The position numbers were made by a program, and so were the translations under genes. Under the pieces are notes generated by a model, which was not told the DNA's origin, made no database searches, and saw nothing but the letters and a program-made list of their open reading frames with translations. Positions 1 to 9,218 of a stretch of 48,565 nt of DNA are shown one piece after another. The DNA is taken from positions 1 to 48,565 of the forward strand of contig JAJJLU010003588.1 of the NCBI GenBank assembly GCA_023807065.1, in the 5' to 3' direction. Source of the stretch: Isotricha intestinalis. Lineage: Eukaryota > Ciliophora > Litostomatea > Vestibuliferida > Isotrichidae. Position 1 is the stretch's first letter, and the number at the start of each line of letters is the position of its first letter.

Positions 1-743
1 CAAGAGAAAAAAAAATTTATGAAAAGAATGAATTTAGGATAAATTAAATGTAAATAATTGAAATTTAAATAATAATACATGGAATTAAACATTATTATTT
101 TGAAAGAAAGAATCTTATATGTAATAAAACAAAAAATCAAAATTTAAATTTTAACGCTCAATAAAAATATTAAATTAATTGTTGAAATATTTTTTATTAT
201 TAATATATAAATATTTATAATCATCATCCTACACAATGAGTAAAGAATATAAATATATGATTGAAAACTTTTATTATTCATTTATTTATATAAAAATTTC
301 TTTTATTTAATTCATTTCTGAGAATTAATATTATGTTTAAATATTATTTATTTTTGAATTACTGATATTAATAAAAAAGCTCGATTGAAAGAATCAAATT
401 TTATTATAACATATAAGAATTATTTTTAATTTAATGTGAATAAATAATTTTTGGACTTTTAATATTATAATATATGGCAATAATAATTTTGCATGATTCA
501 TGAAAAATATCATTCTTTCTGGTAGCATTTGTGTTTTATAATTTTTTGAAGATATAATTTCAAGTTTTTTAAATTATATTTATGTTTATTAAAACAAAAA
601 TTATTTCATTTTTTAATTTATAAATATATAATTTTTAAAAATAAGAAAAAATTGAGTTTTCTATTATAAAATTAATAGAAAACAACTATTTAAGTATTAT
701 CATAATTATTTCTAAAATAAGAAACATTTATATATATAATGAA
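1..743. other. AT-rich region without a recognised gene
   Basis: No open frame with coding character was seen on either strand. The stretch is A/T-dominated with frequent stops in all frames. It is probably the 3' flank of the minus-strand gene that ends at 744, plus spacer. Confidence 0.6.
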
Positions 744-3380
744 TTATTTCTTTTTATATTTATTATACTGATGATATTTTTTCTCTTTTTGAAAATTATT
801 ATTTCCATTATTATAAATTGAAGTATTATTATTATTATTATTTATTTTAGGAGATTTAGTATATCCATTAACGTTATTTTTATTATTAATTGCATTTTTT
901 AAAGGAGATTTAACTCTGTAATTTTGATTTTCAAAATTAATTTGATTATCACTTTTTTTCCCAATTAAAGTTTTACTTCCTTTTTTTTGAATTTCATTTT
1001 TATGAAAAATTTTCATTGATTTAATATCATTTGTAGAGAAATAAGTATTTTTAATATTTGAATGTCCTATTCTATTACTATTTATAGTTGAATTTTCTTC
1101 ATTTTTTATAGGATGACTTTCTAAAGTATTATTATTTAAATAATTATCATAATCAGTTTTTATATGTTGATTATTATTATAATCAAATCCTTTTTTAGAA
1201 TTAAAAACAATATTTGATAAACCCTCTTTATTTAAATTATTATTATTTTGATAATAATCATATTTAATAATATTATTATTTTGTTTATTAATATTTATAT
1301 AATTATTTTTTGAAAAAGCCATTTTTAATTCTGAATTACCATGATTTGAACAAATTGAATTTGTACTTATATTATGAATTTTATTATCATTTGAATGACT
1401 ATTATTTCTAATTAAATTATGTGTACTTCTATAAGAAATACTTTCATAATTATTATTTCCTGAAATATCCATATTATATAAATTTATTTTTTTTGTATTA
1501 TTATTAATATTATTATTTATATTGTTATTGTTATTATTACTTTGTTCTATTGTTGATAATGTTTTCCTTAAATAGGAATTTCCATTATTATTTATTTTTT
1601 TTATTGTTGTTTTTATTTGTTTTTGATTTATAATATTATTAGTATTTATTAAAGGGTTTTGACTAATAAATTTTAGATTTTCAGTTATTTCACTTTTTTC
1701 ACTATGAAAAACAATAGAATTTGTTCTTTTTTTTTGAATTGGAGTTTGTATAAAATTTAAATTATTTTTAGGAGAATATCTATTATGAATTTCAGTGATT
1801 AATTTTAAAGGATAAACTTCTAAATTTTCTTCTTTTTGTTTATTTGAATTATTATTATTTTCAAATTCAAAAGTAGAATTATTTCTAGATTTATTTTCTA
1901 ATTTTTCTCTTGATAATTTATTTTTAATGTTTCTTAATTCAATTTCTCTATTTAATCTTAATATATTTGAATTTTGTTCTTCTTGATTAATTTCTGCTGA
2001 AATTGTAAAACTTTTTTCTTTTTTTAAATTATTTGCTTGTAATTGTTTATTATTAATAATATTAAAAATATTTTTTTCTTTCATATTTTGATTTAAATAA
2101 TAATTATTATTTTCATTTTGAGAAATTGAACTTTCATTTGCAATAATAGAATTAATTTGCTTTAAATTTTGTTGTTTATTTTTAAAAATTTGTTCTTGAT
2201 TTTTCATTAAATTATTTTGAAAATTTTTAACAGAAGATTTACTTCTTACATAATTTTTTTTTTTTTTATCATAATTTATAATTTTGTCTTTATTATTTCT
2301 ATTTGAATAATTAAAATTTTCATTGATTAAAGAATTAACATTTGAAATAATATTATTATGTTTATCAATTATACTATTATTATTTAATTTGTCTTTTTTA
2401 TCGTTATCAATATTATTTTTTTTTTCTTCTTTAATTTGATTTTGTAAATTAAAAACAGAAGGAGTATCAATTATATTAAAAGATTTAGATTGTAATTTTC
2501 TATATTGATAAAATTTTTTTAATTCACATTGTTTAATCATTTCTTCGTTTGGATTTTCACAAATAAAAACAATAGGAACTAATTTTTTAAAAAAAGTATT
2601 TAATTTTAAAAGAGGAGGATTTAAAATAATTAAACAAACTGAATTTTCATTTCCAAAGCCATCTAAACTAATAAAATCTTTTTTTGAAAAATAACTATAA
2701 TTTAAATCTGTTGATGTTTTAATTGATAAATGAGGATCATGAAAATGCATATATAAACTTAAAATAAATAATTCTTGTATAAAATGCTTTACTTGATTAC
2801 AATCTAAATCTTTATTTATTTCTTCTATTTCTAAATCTGAAAATAATTTTCCTTTTTGAGTTCCAATTTCTAATCTTATATTAAGTAATATTTTCTTAAG
2901 TAAAATATCATCAAATTTAATAATTGTTTTAAAATAATCTTGGAAAATATTATTTTGAAATTTTTTAAAGAAAACTTTAATAAAATCATTATTTTTATTC
3001 TCAATACCAAAGCAATTTAAAATTTCAATGATTTTTTCAATTATTTTTTCTTTGGCAATATCATAAACAATTTTAACAGTAATATTAATCACTCTTACTA
3101 ATAGAATATTTTTATAAAATATATTATCAAAGCTATCCATTATAGTTGATTCAAATAATTTTTTCCATCTTTCACAAAATTCTTCTGGCCAAGGATAATC
3201 TGTTGAAGCATCATTTGTTATTTTTCTAAATTTTTGTATTTCTTCTTGTAATCTCTCAATTTCTTTATTTTTTTTTGTGTTTTCTATTTCAGATTTATGA
3301 TATTTTAATTCTAATATTTCATATTTATTTCTTAATTCTGAAAAATCTAATGAATTAAAATTTTTATCATCCTCAGTCAT
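744..3380 (-). CDS. Unknown 878-residue protein, coiled-coil start and Asn-rich C-terminal half
   Basis: I do not recognise this gene. It starts at an ATG at 3380-3378 and ends at TAA. Residues about 15-55 are highly charged with heptad-like leucines and isoleucines, suggesting a short coiled coil. Residues about 60-310 look like a folded, mostly helical domain: they contain YPWPEEFCERW near residue 62, several hydrophobic helices and few asparagines. From about residue 310 to the end the protein is low-complexity, dominated by Asn, Lys, Ser and Gln, and encoded partly by AAT triplet runs (for example 824-843). Only the 60-310 region is likely to find homologues. The next gene on the same strand starts 115 bp upstream of this start codon, so they are tandem neighbours. 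No function is proposed. Confidence 0.8.
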   Translation of the reverse strand: MTEDDKNFNSLDFSELRNKYEILELKYHKSEIENTKKNKEIERLQEEIQKFRKITNDASTDYPWPEEFCERWKKLFESTIMDSFDNIFYKNILLVRVINITVKIVYDIAKEKIIEKIIEILNCFGIENKNNDFIKVFFKKFQNNIFQDYFKTIIKFDDILLKKILLNIRLEIGTQKGKLFSDLEIEEINKDLDCNQVKHFIQELFILSLYMHFHDPHLSIKTSTDLNYSYFSKKDFISLDGFGNENSVCLIILNPPLLKLNTFFKKLVPIVFICENPNEEMIKQCELKKFYQYRKLQSKSFNIIDTPSVFNLQNQIKEEKKNNIDNDKKDKLNNNSIIDKHNNIISNVNSLINENFNYSNRNNKDKIINYDKKKKNYVRSKSSVKNFQNNLMKNQEQIFKNKQQNLKQINSIIANESSISQNENNNYYLNQNMKEKNIFNIINNKQLQANNLKKEKSFTISAEINQEEQNSNILRLNREIELRNIKNKLSREKLENKSRNNSTFEFENNNNSNKQKEENLEVYPLKLITEIHNRYSPKNNLNFIQTPIQKKRTNSIVFHSEKSEITENLKFISQNPLINTNNIINQKQIKTTIKKINNNGNSYLRKTLSTIEQSNNNNNNINNNINNNTKKINLYNMDISGNNNYESISYRSTHNLIRNNSHSNDNKIHNISTNSICSNHGNSELKMAFSKNNYININKQNNNIIKYDYYQNNNNLNKEGLSNIVFNSKKGFDYNNNQHIKTDYDNYLNNNTLESHPIKNEENSTINSNRIGHSNIKNTYFSTNDIKSMKIFHKNEIQKKGSKTLIGKKSDNQINFENQNYRVKSPLKNAINNKNNVNGYTKSPKINNNNNNTSIYNNGNNNFQKEKKYHQYNKYKKK

Positions 3381-3495
3381 TAAATTAATTATTTTTTTAT
3401 TTTTTTTAAAATTATTTTTTTTTTTGAAATTAAAATATTTTTTTTTAAATTTTTTTTTTATGTTTTTATTATTTTTTACTTTATTTATTTTTTAT

Positions 3496-3885
3496 TTAAA
3501 TATTTAATAAACCTCCTATTAAAGATAAATATTGTAAAGAAGTTATTAAATTATCTAAATCATCTGAAATTAAAGGATTATGAACTAAAATTATATCAAT
3601 TGAATAAAATATTATTAAGAAAAATAAACTAATTTTAAAACCAAATATTTTTGTTAATCCTGTTAGAATCAAAAAGTAATTTTGAATTACTAAAATAAAA
3701 ACTGAATAATTTTTATATTTCAATAAAGATGAATTTGGAAAAAAATTTTGAGAATAAAAAGTTAAACTTTTATTTATGTATCCTTTATTTAAATCAATTT
3801 CAAAAAAATTTTTTAATGATAATATGATTAGTGATAAAGAAAAGATAATTCTTAAAAAATAATGAAAAAAATTACATATTCCCAT
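3496..3885 (-). CDS. Small DoxX/SURF4-like four-helix membrane protein
   Basis: This 129-residue protein is almost entirely hydrophobic. Three to four membrane helices are visible, at about residues 8-26, 60-78, 83-101 and 113-129. The last part reads DDLDNLITSLQYLSLIGG followed by LLNI. That resembles the end of DoxX/SURF4-type four-helix proteins, where a short polar stretch leads into a conserved final helix with a Gly-Gly pair. The middle helix pair with HNPL just before the last helix also fits. DoxX-type proteins sit in endomembranes or the inner membrane, and no single reaction is established for the whole family. The assignment rests on topology and the GGLL ending, so it is tentative. 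It ends 114 bp before the start of the next gene on the minus strand. Confidence 0.5.
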   Translation of the reverse strand: MGICNFFHYFLRIIFSLSLIILSLKNFFEIDLNKGYINKSLTFYSQNFFPNSSLLKYKNYSVFILVIQNYFLILTGLTKIFGFKISLFFLIIFYSIDIILVHNPLISDDLDNLITSLQYLSLIGGLLNI

Positions 3886-4038
3886 TTATTATGTTTAAAT
3901 ATAATTAATTAAAAAATAAAAATTTTGAATTACAAGTTTATTAATTATAAACTATTCAAAAAAATAATATTATTAAATTCAAAAAAAAAATAATTAATAC
4001 AAAAAAAAAAGATTCCTAATATTATAAATAAATCATTA

Positions 4039-6125
4039 TTATTCATTTTTATAATCTCTTCTTAATTTATCTTCATAACTTTTAATATCTTTTTCAATAT
4101 TATCTTTCATTTTTAAAATTCTTATATTAGCATTATTTCTTTCTAAAGCATTTTTTTCTTCAATTTTTTTTTTATCATTAATATCATTTGCATTATTATA
4201 TTCATTACTTCTTTTAATTTCATTTAATTTTTCTTCATCAATAGCTTTATTTAAATCATTTCTTAATTTATTACTATATTCTTCTATTTTTCTTTCTATT
4301 TCATTATAATTATTTGAATAACTTATACTTAAATTATTCTTTAATGAATTATTATTTTTCAAAAAAGTTTTTTCTGAATTTGATTTTACCATTTTACTTA
4401 AATTTCTTTTTGATAAATAATTAATTTGCAAATTTATTGATTCATCTTCTTCTGAAAAAACTTTTTCTACTAATTTTGAATTTATTGGTTTTTTATCATG
4501 AATTAAACTTTTAAATTTATTTAAAAGAGAATTTTTTTCTTTTTGAATATCTTCAAATAAATTCCTTTTAGATAAAGATAATTTTTTCTTTTCATTTTTA
4601 TATTCTTCAAACTTTTTTTCTTTTCTTTCATTTTCCTCTCTTTTTATTTCATTTTTATAATGTTTAATATTTATAATTCTGTTAAAAATTAAATCTTTTT
4701 CTTCTTTTTTTGCTTTAATCTCTTCTAATTTTTTTAAACTTTCTAATTCATTAATTTTTTTTTTATCATTAATTCTTTTATTAATATTATCAATTTTATT
4801 TAAAATATCTTCTTTTTTAATATTAAATAATTTATTTAATTCATTTTTATTAGATAATATTTTTTCATAATGTTCTTTATTTTGTTCAATTTTATTTTTT
4901 AAATCTTCATTTTTTTCTAAATCCTTTAAAAAAATAGTTTGTTCAATTCTTTCCATTTTTTCAAACATTTTTTGTTTTTTTTCTTCATTTAATTCTTCTA
5001 AAGTTTTCATTAATTTTATTATATTATTTCTTTTTTTTATATTTAATTCTTTCTTTTTTTGAAATGATTTTTCTCTATTTTTATATATTTCTTCTATTCT
5101 TTTTTCTTTTTCTTTTTCTTTATTTTCTATTTCTTTTTTTATTTTTTCTAAAATTAATTTATTTCTTTTTATTGATAAATTTAATTTTTCTCTTTTTAAT
5201 TCTTCAATTTTATTTCTTTCATTTCTTTTTTTTATTAAATATTCTAAATGCTCTTTTTCTCTTTTTTCATTTTTTAATTGTTTTTGAAATAATTCTTCTT
5301 TAATGTTCTTAATTTGTTCATTAATTAGATTTTTATGATTTTTTAATTTTATTAATTCTTCTTGATCTTTTTTTTTATATATTTCTTTTCTTTTTTTTTC
5401 TTCTTCTTTTAATTCTTGAAATCTTTTTTCTACTTTTTCATTTTTAATTTTTAATTTTTCTATTTTTTCATTTTTTAATTTCTCTAATTCTAAAAATCTT
5501 TTTTGTTCATATAATTTTTTTTTTTCTTCATTTTCTTTAAAAACTTTCATTAAATCAATTTTATTATTTTCTTCATTTTCTTTTTCTTGAATTTTTCTAT
5601 TTTTTTCTTCATATTTTTCTTTTAAAAATTCATTTTTAATTTCATTTTCAACTAAAAATTTAATTTCAAATTTTCCTCTTTTTTTTATTTTTTCGATATT
5701 TTTGTTTTCTTCTTCAATTAATTTTTCAATTAAAAAATCAAAAGTTCCAATTTTTTTTTCAGATTTTGAATTATGTAAAGTATTATAATTAGAGTTTTTA
5801 TTTTCTAAAATAATATTATTTCTTTCTTCTTTAACTTGTTCAATAGATTTTAATCTGAAATTTTCATAAAATTCAAATCTATATTTCTGAACTTCTAAAG
5901 GTAAAATTTTTAAATCTATATGATTATTTATAAAGTCTTCAAAATTTATATATATTAATTCTTCTGGATTTATTCCTAATCTTGCACAAGCCTCAAGAGA
6001 ACGAGGAGAATTTAAATTTTTTATTTTTTCTGTTTTAAAATCAAATTCTTCGATATTCTTTAATTTCTTTATTTTCTCCTAATATTATTTTTATTTCAAT
6101 TATTTACTTCTTTTTCATTTTTCAT
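4039..6125 (-). CDS. CCDC177-like coiled-coil protein, one 29-nt intron
   Basis: The spliced product is 685 residues. Exon 1 is 18 nt (6125-6108, encoding MKNEKE) and exon 2 runs 6078-4039. They join across a 29-nt GTAAAT...TTAG intron in phase 0. Without the intron the frame hits TGA after three codons. Just downstream is LNSPRSLEACARLGINPEEL (residues about 23-42). To my recollection a closely similar SPRSLEACAR motif sits near the N-terminus of vertebrate CCDC177, and related motifs occur in coiled-coil proteins of other protists. From about residue 130 to the end the protein is a near-continuous Lys/Glu-rich coiled coil with few prolines, typical of a cytoskeletal rod. An internal Met at 5550 is not the start, because the frame is open and coding-like for another 528 nt upstream. 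The gene is divergent from KATNIP with only 52 bp between start codons. Confidence 0.75.
6079..6107 (-). other. 29-nt intron of the CCDC177-like gene
   Basis: It starts GTAAAT and ends ATTAG on the minus strand. It lies in phase 0 between codons 6 and 7. Retention would put an in-frame TGA at the fourth intron codon. It is inferred from frame continuity only. Confidence 0.7.
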
Positions 6126-6177
6126 TTGAAAATTTATTTAGATTTTTTAAAATTAAAAAAATAAAATTTTTTTCAAA
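6126..6177. promoter_or_regulatory. 52-bp divergent start-to-start interval
   Basis: The whole space between the start codons of the CCDC177-like gene (minus) and KATNIP (plus) is 52 bp, almost pure A/T. Both promoters and 5' leaders must fit here or reach into the neighbouring coding sequence. No TATA box or named factor site can be singled out in such composition. Confidence 0.5.
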
Positions 6178-9018
6178 ATGGATAAAAAAAATTTTAAAAT
6201 TCAAAATAATTATAAAAATAAAGATAATCAAATTAAAAAAGAAAATCGAATAACAAGAGTTTATACATCAATAATAAAAGCAAATAAGAAAAATAATAAT
6301 AATATATTGAATGAATACAATAAATCAACATCAAGAGCACAAAAAGAAAGGAAAATATATAATAATCAAAATAAACTTTTTCCAATTGAAAAAGAAAAGC
6401 AAAATTCTTTTTCAAAAACTTATATGAAAACAGAAGAAAATGAAAATGATAATTCTCAAATACAATTAAAATTAATTAACACTGTTTCTAATATTGAGAC
6501 TCCTAAAAATAATAAAATAATAAATGTTAAAGTTCGTGAAACTGGGATTTATGGTTTAAATAAAAATTTAAATAACATTTATTTAAATAGAAATTTAAGA
6601 CATTCAACAAGTTTAAGTAATAATAAAATGAATGATAGAATTAAAATTATTTTATTTCCAAATAAAAATCAAAATGATATTAAAAGGAAAAATAATAAAG
6701 ATGATATTTCTAATAATAAATTATTTAATTCATGTATGAATTTTTCAAAAATGAAAAAAGAAAAAAGCTTAAGTAATCAAAATTCAACTAAAAATAAGCA
6801 AAATTTAATAATAAATTTTAATGATAACAATAAATCAGAAATAAATTCATATAATATAAAGAAAAATCAAATATTAAAAAGAAAGGAAAAATTATTTAAA
6901 AATAATTCAAGTTTTTTAAGTAAAAAAAATATAAAATATAAGTCTCAATCAAAGAATAATATATCAAATAATAAGAATAATATAAATAATCTAATCATAC
7001 ATAAATCACAAAATATATTATTTCCAAAAAAAGAAAAAAATACATCTTTAAAAAAAGAAAAGAAAGTAATAAATAAAATAAATTCCCCAAATATTCATCA
7101 TTATAATTATACAACATTAAGTTCAAGAATAAAAAGTTCAATATCAACTTTATCTTCAACAAATTCTTCAAGTTCTTTAAATAAACATTATAAATGTCCA
7201 ATAGTTTCTTTTTCAGCAATTAAACAAAAATTTTTTAGTACAACAACATCTTTAAATAATAATAATAATAATAATTCGAATTATTTATTAACAGATTTTT
7301 CATCAAATAAAAATAATGATTCTAAACAAAAAAAAAATAATATTAATAATAATAATTATAGTATTATAACATTAATTATAAATTCTAATTGGGGAAATTT
7401 ATATAAAGTCGGAATCACTGAAATTCAATTATTTGATTCAAAAAAAAAAAGAATTCAAATTTCTGAATGTCATGTTTTAAATGGAGATGAAGATAATATT
7501 TCTAGAATCTTTAACAATAAATTTCATACTTCAAATGAAAAAGATATGTGGATTTCTAATTTTAATATTAATTCTGTTAAAAAAATTAAAATTGAAATGT
7601 ATATTTTAAGTAATAAATATTATTCAATTGATAAAATCAATGATATTGTTATTTGGAATTATAATGGAAAAGATTTAAATATTGGAATTAAAGAAATTGA
7701 AATTGTTAAAAAAAATGAAAAAATTTGGAAAGGAATTATTCCTAAAGGAGATAAGAATATTAAAAATGATTACTCTTATAAAATAAATTTAAATGAAAAA
7801 GAAATTAATATGAGTGATACTTTACAAAATTTACCTTATCATAAAAGAAATTTTTATTTATCTTTACTAAAACAAAAGAAATTAAAAACTAAATTAAATT
7901 TTAGTCAAAGTGATTTAAATGAATCTAAAAATAATATTTCAAATAATAATATAAATACTAAAAATGAAAAAAATTATTATATAAATTTCCATAAAATAAA
8001 AATTCAATTGTTATCAAATTATGGAAATTATTGTAATATAGGATTAACAGGATTAAATTTAATAGATAAAAATGATAAAATTATAAATATTGAAAATGCA
8101 ATTTCAATTGGAGCTCTTCCTAAAGATTTAAGAACAATATATAATAATGAAGAAGATAATAGAGTTTTTGAAAATATATTTTCAAATATTAATAATACTA
8201 CAGATGAAAATTTTATGTGGTTAAGTGTTATTAATCCAAAACCTTTTATTGAAATTGTTTTTAAAAATGAAATGACTTTAAATAGAATTAATTTTTGGAA
8301 TTTTAATGAACCTTTTTCTTTAGATAAAGGGGTTAAAAATTTAGAAATTATTATTGATGATCATAAAAAATATAATATTATTCTTTGGAAAGGTTTAGGT
8401 ATTGATTATTATGATATTTATCAAAAAATTTATTTTTATGATTTAGATTTTAAAAAAAATAATAAATTTACTATTGATTATAATATTAAAGATTATCCTA
8501 TTGGTTTTGTTTTTAAAATTATTTTTATTGATAATTACGGTGATAAAGATTTAATTTCTTTGAAAGATATTTTTTTCTTTGATAACAATAACGTCAATTT
8601 AAATAATGAAGTAAAATTTAATGTAATTTCTTTCAGTAATGAAGATAATATAATTTATTCTTATCAATTTTTAGATTATAAAAAAAATGAAAATTCAGTT
8701 TGTAATAATTTACTTTTTGTTTGTTTTGAACAATTAGTTCAAGTAAAATATATTAAAATCATAAATAAAAAAGAAAAACTTCCTCAAAATTCAAAAAATA
8801 TTCAAATTTATTGTGATGATATTTTATTTTTTGAAGGAATGATAAATCAATGTGATGAAAGTATAATTTCTTTTGAGAATGATTATAATAAATTAGATAA
8901 AACAATAAATAAAGATAATATTATTAACTTAAATTCTATAAATTCAAAAAAACAAAATATGTATATTGAAAAAGAAATAAATGATGGTTTTATGTTAATA
9001 TTAGATAAAAAATCTTAA
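6178..9018 (+). CDS. KATNIP: KATNIP (katanin-interacting protein) homologue
   Basis: The 946-residue protein has a low-complexity N/K/S-rich N-terminal third, then repeated beta-rich modules of the KATNIP type (the family formerly called KIAA0556, DUF4457). The first module is near residues 395-515, with NSNWGNLYKVGITEIQLFD, a DMWIS motif and VIWNYNGKDLNIGIKEIEI. The second is near 600-740, with SNYGNYCNIGLTGLNLID, MWLSV and FWNFNEPFSLDKGVKNLEI. A third, more degenerate module follows near 815-905. The paired 'Y/N-G-x-G-x-T-G-L-x-L-x-D' and 'W-N-Y/F-N' signatures are diagnostic. Human KATNIP is longer (about 1600 residues) and works with katanin at microtubules and the ciliary base. Here some N-terminal modules appear replaced by low-complexity sequence or lost. 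The start is the first ATG, 52 bp from the divergent neighbour, and the stop is TAA. No intron is needed. Confidence 0.85.
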   Translation: MDKKNFKIQNNYKNKDNQIKKENRITRVYTSIIKANKKNNNNILNEYNKSTSRAQKERKIYNNQNKLFPIEKEKQNSFSKTYMKTEENENDNSQIQLKLINTVSNIETPKNNKIINVKVRETGIYGLNKNLNNIYLNRNLRHSTSLSNNKMNDRIKIILFPNKNQNDIKRKNNKDDISNNKLFNSCMNFSKMKKEKSLSNQNSTKNKQNLIINFNDNNKSEINSYNIKKNQILKRKEKLFKNNSSFLSKKNIKYKSQSKNNISNNKNNINNLIIHKSQNILFPKKEKNTSLKKEKKVINKINSPNIHHYNYTTLSSRIKSSISTLSSTNSSSSLNKHYKCPIVSFSAIKQKFFSTTTSLNNNNNNNSNYLLTDFSSNKNNDSKQKKNNINNNNYSIITLIINSNWGNLYKVGITEIQLFDSKKKRIQISECHVLNGDEDNISRIFNNKFHTSNEKDMWISNFNINSVKKIKIEMYILSNKYYSIDKINDIVIWNYNGKDLNIGIKEIEIVKKNEKIWKGIIPKGDKNIKNDYSYKINLNEKEINMSDTLQNLPYHKRNFYLSLLKQKKLKTKLNFSQSDLNESKNNISNNNINTKNEKNYYINFHKIKIQLLSNYGNYCNIGLTGLNLIDKNDKIINIENAISIGALPKDLRTIYNNEEDNRVFENIFSNINNTTDENFMWLSVINPKPFIEIVFKNEMTLNRINFWNFNEPFSLDKGVKNLEIIIDDHKKYNIILWKGLGIDYYDIYQKIYFYDLDFKKNNKFTIDYNIKDYPIGFVFKIIFIDNYGDKDLISLKDIFFFDNNNVNLNNEVKFNVISFSNEDNIIYSYQFLDYKKNENSVCNNLLFVCFEQLVQVKYIKIINKKEKLPQNSKNIQIYCDDILFFEGMINQCDESIISFENDYNKLDKTINKDNIINLNSINSKKQNMYIEKEINDGFMLILDKKS

Positions 9019-9218
9019 AAAAAATTAATATTTTTTTCAATGTGATTATTAATGATTAAATTTTTATTGGGAAATTTTTTTCATAAAAACCATTTTAACA
9101 TATTATATTAATTTAAAATAAAATTTTAATATAAAAAAACCATAAAATAACAATTTTTTATGAATTATAACCACAAAGAAATTTTAAACAATAAATTAAT
9201 TTTACAATTTTTAAATAA

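Noticed and set aside
5064..5303. Plus-strand Phe/Leu-rich open frame
   Set aside because: It is antisense to the Lys/Glu coiled coil of the CCDC177-like gene.
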